Assembly: GCA_964510575.1 (NCBI GenBank)
Contig: CAZECN010000003.1
Location: forward strand, 1-64,000
Length of the DNA: 64,000 nucleotides
Reading direction: 5' to 3'
From: CALKYB01 sp964510575
Lineage (GTDB): Bacteria > Bdellovibrionota_C > UBA2361 > SZUA-149 > CALKYB01
The position numbers and the translations under genes are program-made. The notes below the pieces were generated by a model that worked only from the letters and a program-made list of their open reading frames with translations, did no database searches and was not told the DNA's origin. Each line of letters opens with the position of its first letter. Position 1 is the stretch's first letter. Below are positions 60,335-64,000 of the stretch, one piece after another.

Positions 60335-60724
60335 ATGAAAAAAGCTGTAATTTTAACTTTGGCTGCAATTTTCAGTCTATCGGGGCTCGAGCTTTTAGGC
60401 TCATCTCAAGTAACTGGTAAGCAAACATTAGTTGTCGCGGCAACTGCTTACAACTCCTTGCCTGAACCATACACTGGACAAGAGGCCCCTACTGCGTGGG
60501 GGCACAAGCTTGAACCAGGAAATAAAGTAATCTCTGTTAGCAGAGACCTTGTTGACCTGGGACTAGTCGATGGAGTCGTCGTTGAAATTGAAGGACTACC
60601 TGGCAAGTATTTGGTAGCTGACAAGATGGCAAGAAGGTGGACCAAGAAAATCGACATCTACATGGGCTTAGATGAGGTGGCTGCCAAAGAGTGGGGTAAC
60701 CGAACTGTCAAGCTAACTTGGTAA
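60335..60724 (+). CDS. Secreted 3D-domain protein
   Basis: 129 aa. The signal peptide is AVILTLAAIFSLSGLELLG. The remaining 95 residues are one 3D domain: VVAATAYNSLPEPYTGQEAP, WGHKLEPGNKVISVSRDLVD and YLVADKMARRWTKKIDIYMG. The acidic residues of VADKM and KIDIYMG correspond to two of the three Asp that name the domain. 3D domains are related to MltA/RlpA double-psi barrels and act on peptidoglycan or polysaccharide; whether this small one is a lytic enzyme is unproven. Confidence 0.8.
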   Translation: MKKAVILTLAAIFSLSGLELLGSSQVTGKQTLVVAATAYNSLPEPYTGQEAPTAWGHKLEPGNKVISVSRDLVDLGLVDGVVVEIEGLPGKYLVADKMARRWTKKIDIYMGLDEVAAKEWGNRTVKLTW

Positions 60725-60813
60725 GCGCTCAGGCAGCTCTTCTCTTCGTTGCTCAGCAGGCTTCCTCACTGCGTCGTGTCATAAACACGACTCATTCCTC
60801 AGCCTTTGAGCGC
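60725..60813 (-). ncRNA. Structured element, copy 2 (twin of 48496-48580)
   Basis: On the minus strand an outer stem GCGCTCA/TGAGCGC (60807-60813 with 60725-60731) closes the following order: CTGAGGAATGAG, hairpin TCGTGT-TTATG-ACACGA (60774-60790), CGCAGTGAGGAAG, a weak middle hairpin, then GCAACGAAGAGAAG. It starts right after the 3D-domain stop and lies about 75 nt beyond folD, in folD's direction. It could be a 3' element of the folD transcript, a small RNA or a repeated DNA element. Confidence 0.55.
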
Positions 60814-60888
60814 CTCGACCAAAACTACCTGAACCCTTACCTAACTTGGTTGATATGATCCCCCAACAAGCTCGACTTAGCTGACTTC

Positions 60889-61761
60889 TCAGGCGACCTT
60901 ATCTTGAGCAGCGTCCACCGTATTAGAAAGTAACATTGCAATAGTCATTGGACCCACACCGCCTGGCACTGGAGTCACCGCGGCAGCCTTCTCACAAGCC
61001 TCGTCGTAATTCACGTCACCAACCAATCTTCCATCATCAAGTCGGTTAATTCCAACATCAATTACAATAGCGCCCTCTTTAACTGAAGATAGGCCCAACA
61101 TTTCAGGTCTTCCAACAGCGGCAACCAAAATGTCAGCATCAGCACAAATCTCTTCTAAATTCTTACTTCGGGAGTGACACACGGTAGCAGTGCAGTTTTC
61201 CTCCAGCAGCATAAATGCCACGGGCTTTCCAACCAGAACGGAACGACCAACTACTACTGCGTTTAAACCAGACAAGTCTTCAGAATGACCTAGGTCTTTT
61301 CTAGCCTCTTTGATTAATTCTATACAACCCTTCGGTGTGCAAGGTCGATGAGCTTTGGCGCCTCTCATCAAAAGACCTTGGTTGGCAGGGTGAAGTCCGT
61401 CAACATCCTTGTTGGGAGCTATCTTTAAAAGGGCACTGTATTCATCTAGTCCTTTTGGAAGCGGCAACTGAAGTAAGATGCCATCCACAGTTTCGTCGTT
61501 CGAAAGTTCTTCCAACTGACTTTGCAAAGCCTGGTCCGAAACATCGGCAGGGAGTTTAATGTCCACCGGCTCAATGCCGCAACGCTTCGCCATTTTACTT
61601 TTAGAAGCTACGTAAACCTGAGAGGCTGGATCCTCTCCTACTAAAACTACAGCTAATTTGGGCGAACGCCCGAGCTTTTCGGTTACTTCAGCTGAACGAT
61701 CCTTCAAAGCCGCTCTTACTGACTTAGCTAATGCTTTTCCATCAATTACTTTTGCAGCCAT
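60889..61761 (-). CDS. folD: Methylene-tetrahydrofolate dehydrogenase/cyclohydrolase
   Basis: 290 aa from ATG 61761 with AGGGAG 6 nt upstream; a TTG-type start 21 nt earlier lacks a site. The bifunctional enzyme interconverts 5,10-methylene- and 10-formyl-tetrahydrofolate. Marks are the catalytic Lys in YVASKSKMAKRCGI, ILLQLPLPKGL, KDVDGLHPANQG, PCTPKGCIEL, VVVGRSVLVGKPVAFMLL and PVPGGVGPMTIAML. It uses the methylene-tetrahydrofolate made by the nearby glycine cleavage system. Confidence 0.97.
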   Translation of the reverse strand: MAAKVIDGKALAKSVRAALKDRSAEVTEKLGRSPKLAVVLVGEDPASQVYVASKSKMAKRCGIEPVDIKLPADVSDQALQSQLEELSNDETVDGILLQLPLPKGLDEYSALLKIAPNKDVDGLHPANQGLLMRGAKAHRPCTPKGCIELIKEARKDLGHSEDLSGLNAVVVGRSVLVGKPVAFMLLEENCTATVCHSRSKNLEEICADADILVAAVGRPEMLGLSSVKEGAIVIDVGINRLDDGRLVGDVNYDEACEKAAAVTPVPGGVGPMTIAMLLSNTVDAAQDKVA

Positions 61762-61839
61762 TTGCTTCTCCCTCTGGGGCAATCTTCATTAGAAAAGAAG
61801 GCGTTGACCTAGCAGAAAAAACCGTCAAAAATCAAGATC

Positions 61840-62937
61840 ATGAAAATAGGAATTCCAAAAGAACTAAAAGAAGGCGAAAGAAGAGTCGCCCTTACACCTG
61901 AGGGGGCTAAAAAGCTCCTAGAAGCTGGTCATCAAGTCTTGATTCAGTCCGGAGCCGGAGAGCTTAGTGGATTTGAGAATACTCTCTATCAGGAGGCTGG
62001 CGCGACTTTGGTCGATCCACTAGAACAGGTTTGGGGTGACTGCGAACTCTTAGTAAAAGTAAAAGAACCACATCCTGAAGAATACAAATTTCTACGTGAA
62101 GACCTCTCAGTCTTTTCTTTTCTCCATCCTGCTGCCAGCAAAGACCTTACCGTGGCTATGAGAGACTCTGGGGTTACTGGTTTGGACTACGACCTGGTCA
62201 CCCTCGATACAGGTAGCTTACCTATTCTGGAACCTATGAGCGTAATAGCTGGAAAGCTGTCCGTTCAAAACGGAGCTAGGTTTCTTGAAGCTAGTGAGGG
62301 CGGATATGGCATCCTTCTGGGCGGAACGCCAACGGTACCACCAGCTAAGGTTCTTGTTGTTGGTTGTGGCAATGCTGGAAGAAACGCTGCTCAGATCGCT
62401 GTCGGTATGGGCGCTGAAACTACTGTTCTGGATATTAACGAAGCGGTCTTAGATAATTTTAAGAAAGAGCTGCCTAAGGTCAAAACCTCCTTATCTACTA
62501 CTGACACCCTAAAGGCAGCTCTAGCGGACACAGACTTATTGATTGGAGCTGTTTTAGTACCTGGAGCCAAAGCTCCTAAAATTATCACCAAGGAACATTT
62601 AAGACTGATGAAACCAAAATCGGTCTTAGTCGATATTTGCATTGACCAAGGAGGTTTTGCCGAAACTAGCCGACCTACCACAATTTCCAACCCGGTCTAT
62701 ACTGAAGAGGGAGTTGTTCACTGTTGCGTGGCCAACATGCCAGCAATGGTACCAAGAACTTCAACCCTAGCCTTAACTGCAGAAACTCTTCCCTGGATAG
62801 AAAAAATAGCTTCCCTAGGAGTCGACAAGGCTATTCAAACACTCGAGCCAATTAAAAAATCAGTAACCATGAAAGGCGGAGAAATAACCAATAAAGCGGT
62901 CGCCGATGCTTTCGGGATGAAGTTCTCGGCAGTCTAG
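61840..62937 (+). CDS. ald: Alanine dehydrogenase
   Basis: 365 aa. It catalyses L-alanine plus NAD to pyruvate, ammonia and NADH. Marks are IGIPKELKEGERRVALTPEG, VKVKEPHPEEY, FLHPAASKDL, the NAD fold VLVVGCGNAGRNAAQIAVGM and VVHCCVANMPAMVPRTSTLA. All are characteristic of Ald and distinguish it from the related transhydrogenase alpha subunit. It is divergent from folD (78 bp), and the ATG has no obvious ribosome site, so the transcript may be nearly leaderless. Confidence 0.96.
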   Translation: MKIGIPKELKEGERRVALTPEGAKKLLEAGHQVLIQSGAGELSGFENTLYQEAGATLVDPLEQVWGDCELLVKVKEPHPEEYKFLREDLSVFSFLHPAASKDLTVAMRDSGVTGLDYDLVTLDTGSLPILEPMSVIAGKLSVQNGARFLEASEGGYGILLGGTPTVPPAKVLVVGCGNAGRNAAQIAVGMGAETTVLDINEAVLDNFKKELPKVKTSLSTTDTLKAALADTDLLIGAVLVPGAKAPKIITKEHLRLMKPKSVLVDICIDQGGFAETSRPTTISNPVYTEEGVVHCCVANMPAMVPRTSTLALTAETLPWIEKIASLGVDKAIQTLEPIKKSVTMKGGEITNKAVADAFGMKFSAV

Positions 62938-62943
62938 AAAAAT

Positions 62944-63663
62944 CTAGAAGTCGTCGCCTTTAGTATCAAAAAGAAACCAGCCGGTTATAAAATCCCAGGC
63001 CTCGTCAAAAGAAAGGCCTGCGTATGCGCCCACGATTAATAAATCAAGGCCCAAACCAACTTCGTATGGAGTGACATGCCGGGAAGTAGACTGAGTAAAA
63101 CCGGCTCCCGCTCCGCCCTCAGTGTCCCTTTCTATAAAAAAAGGAAAGCGTCGTCCTTGAGGCCCAAGTCTAAAAGCCAAAGGCTCAACATAACGATAAC
63201 CGAATTGTCCATAGCGGGTAGCTCGAATCACAGCTCCACCAGAAGAACCAACTCCCACGTCTCCTCTAAAAATATCCCAAAGATCAATTACTCTGTTCGG
63301 AATGTAGAAAAGAATTTTATGTAAAACATCATGCTCGGCGCCGGTAATCATCGTCCCAGCTGTGCGCCTATTGACGTCATCCAAGTCCCCTATCCTACCC
63401 TCTGGGCGATAGAGAGGCTGTTGAACTTGGTTAAATTCCTGACCACTTCTAGGGTAAGACCTCTCATCATATCTGGAGCCATTAGCTGGGTAATCTCTGG
63501 GTTGCTCGTAAGTAGACCTAGGAGGAAGTCTTCTAGAATCCCCACCAGAAAGGCTACCTGGTTTTAAATAAATTCTGTCCCCCTCAGGCATTCCATCCGC
63601 AACGGCTGATGAAGCAGATAAAAAGACAAGCGCAATCAAAAGTAGGCTAAGAAACGATCTCAT
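62944..63663 (-). CDS. Secreted Arg/Tyr/Gly-rich protein, unknown function
   Basis: 239 aa, ATG with GGAG upstream. The signal peptide is FLSLLLIALVFLSASSAVA. Residues 25-90 are low-complexity and rich in Arg, Pro, Tyr and Ser. The C-terminal part (from HDVLHKILFYIPNRVIDLWD on) contains strands and two hydrophobic segments (LDLLIVGAYAGLSFDEAWDF), suggesting an outer-membrane-associated or exported protein. 'IPNRVIDLWDIF..DVG.G' resembles exported proteins of deltaproteobacteria that I cannot name. It is convergent with ald, 6 nt apart. Confidence 0.65.
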   Translation of the reverse strand: MRSFLSLLLIALVFLSASSAVADGMPEGDRIYLKPGSLSGGDSRRLPPRSTYEQPRDYPANGSRYDERSYPRSGQEFNQVQQPLYRPEGRIGDLDDVNRRTAGTMITGAEHDVLHKILFYIPNRVIDLWDIFRGDVGVGSSGGAVIRATRYGQFGYRYVEPLAFRLGPQGRRFPFFIERDTEGGAGAGFTQSTSRHVTPYEVGLGLDLLIVGAYAGLSFDEAWDFITGWFLFDTKGDDF

Positions 63664-63777
63664 AAGTTTTCTCCAATTCTACGGCGGATTTTCTCATTAG
63701 ATGCAGATCTGAGCAAAGGAAAAATATGGCTCCAAAAATCAGGGACAACTAGTCGAAAAAAATGCTATTTCTGGCGA

Positions 63778-64000
63778 ATGAGCACGAGGCTTTTGTACAT
63801 CACCTACCCTTTTCCCCCAATTGCTGGAGGTGGCGTTTCGCGCCCCCTAAACTTCCTAAGTCATTTCTCAGAGTTTGATATCGAAGCATCTATCCTCAGC
63901 GTTGAACTAACTGAATCGGATAGAGCTAGACACAGCATAGACGACAGTAGACTGGACACGCTAGACCCAAGCTTGAAAGTCTTTAGAAGCCCTACCCGCT
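63778..64000 (+). CDS. Glycosyltransferase family 4, N-terminal part
   Basis: An ATG at 63778 opens a frame that runs off the window after 74 codons. Its start STRLLYITYPFPPIAGGGVS and RPLNFLSHFSEFDIEASILS match the N-terminal Rossmann half of GT4/GT-B glycosyltransferases ('PP..GGG..R...L...L...G..V.VLT'). No ribosome site is clear. It probably opens a cell-surface polysaccharide cluster to the right. Confidence 0.72.
   Translation, partial: MSTRLLYITYPFPPIAGGGVSRPLNFLSHFSEFDIEASILSVELTESDRARHSIDDSRLDTLDPSLKVFRSPTR

Noticed and set aside
60725..60813. Tetrahydrofolate riboswitch for folD
   Set aside because: The structured element is downstream of folD, not in its leader, and its twin is near scpA, which has no folate link.

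Overview
The window is a 64 kb stretch of a Gram-negative bacterial chromosome. Envelope genes point to this: an OmpA/Pal-type protein, a TonB-like protein, TatA, lipoprotein signals and type IV pilus minor pilins. A Hanks-type Ser/Thr kinase, MJ0042-type zinc-ribbon proteins, a MopE-like Cys-rich motif and MerR-like helix-turn-helix proteins fit a deltaproteobacterial-type lineage (Myxococcota, Bdellovibrionota or SAR324-like). That placement is inference from gene content only. GTG and TTG starts are common. Nearly all genes are chromosomal housekeeping or orphan genes; I see no prophage, integrase, recognisable transposase or CRISPR array.

Layout. 1-6.3 kb: a partial membrane protein, a small winged-helix-like gene, tRNA-Arg, a solitary sulfoacetaldehyde acetyltransferase gene (xsc) and two orphan genes, one of them frameshifted. 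6.3-9.9 kb: a four-gene minor pseudopilin operon (FimT/PilV/PilW/PilX-like). 10-12 kb: an HI0933-type flavoprotein and glyoxalase I. 12.5-17.9 kb: a Ser/Thr kinase with two secreted partners, a Cys-rich lipoprotein and an Hsp70 paralogue. 18-25 kb: a bacterial PH-domain protein and the protein quality-control block tig-clpP-clpX plus lon. 25-31.4 kb: tRNA-Leu, a secreted beta-helix protein, tRNA-His, dprA and a large acidic membrane protein. 31.5-38.6 kb: pyruvate kinase, two divergent HTH regulators, an OmpA-like protein, a rhodanese, class I aldolase and a secreted metallopeptidase-like protein. 38.9-45.5 kb: an ABC transporter pair, a VanZ-like protein, hemF, a SpoT-like HD protein and an orphan gene bounded by inverted repeats. 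45.8-54.4 kb: initiator tRNA-Met, scpA-scpB-rluB, trpS, an rRNA methyltransferase, a zinc-ribbon protein, tatA and a TonB-like protein. 55-64 kb: an orphan gene, gcvT-gcvH-gcvP, a 3D-domain protein, folD, alanine dehydrogenase, a secreted protein and the start of a GT4 glycosyltransferase.

Functional links. gcvTHP and folD meet in one-carbon metabolism, and alanine dehydrogenase and pyruvate kinase meet at pyruvate. Tig, ClpP/ClpX and Lon form a folding and proteolysis block. ScpA, ScpB and RluB form the conserved chromosome-segregation cluster.

The least ordinary material is non-coding. First, there are five copies of a modular dispersed repeat built from up to four units. Two units have terminal inverted repeats (TATACTGAAACC and TATACCCC). 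One copy supplies the start codon of the glyoxalase gene, and another lacks one module exactly at the shared terminal motif. Second, there are two diverged copies of a roughly 80-nt structured element, one after folD and one beside scpA. Both have a six-pair stem whose bases covary while the TTATG loop and flanking purine motifs are kept. Third, several orphan genes are preceded by long stem-loops, and one of these genes is enclosed by a perfect 15-bp inverted repeat.
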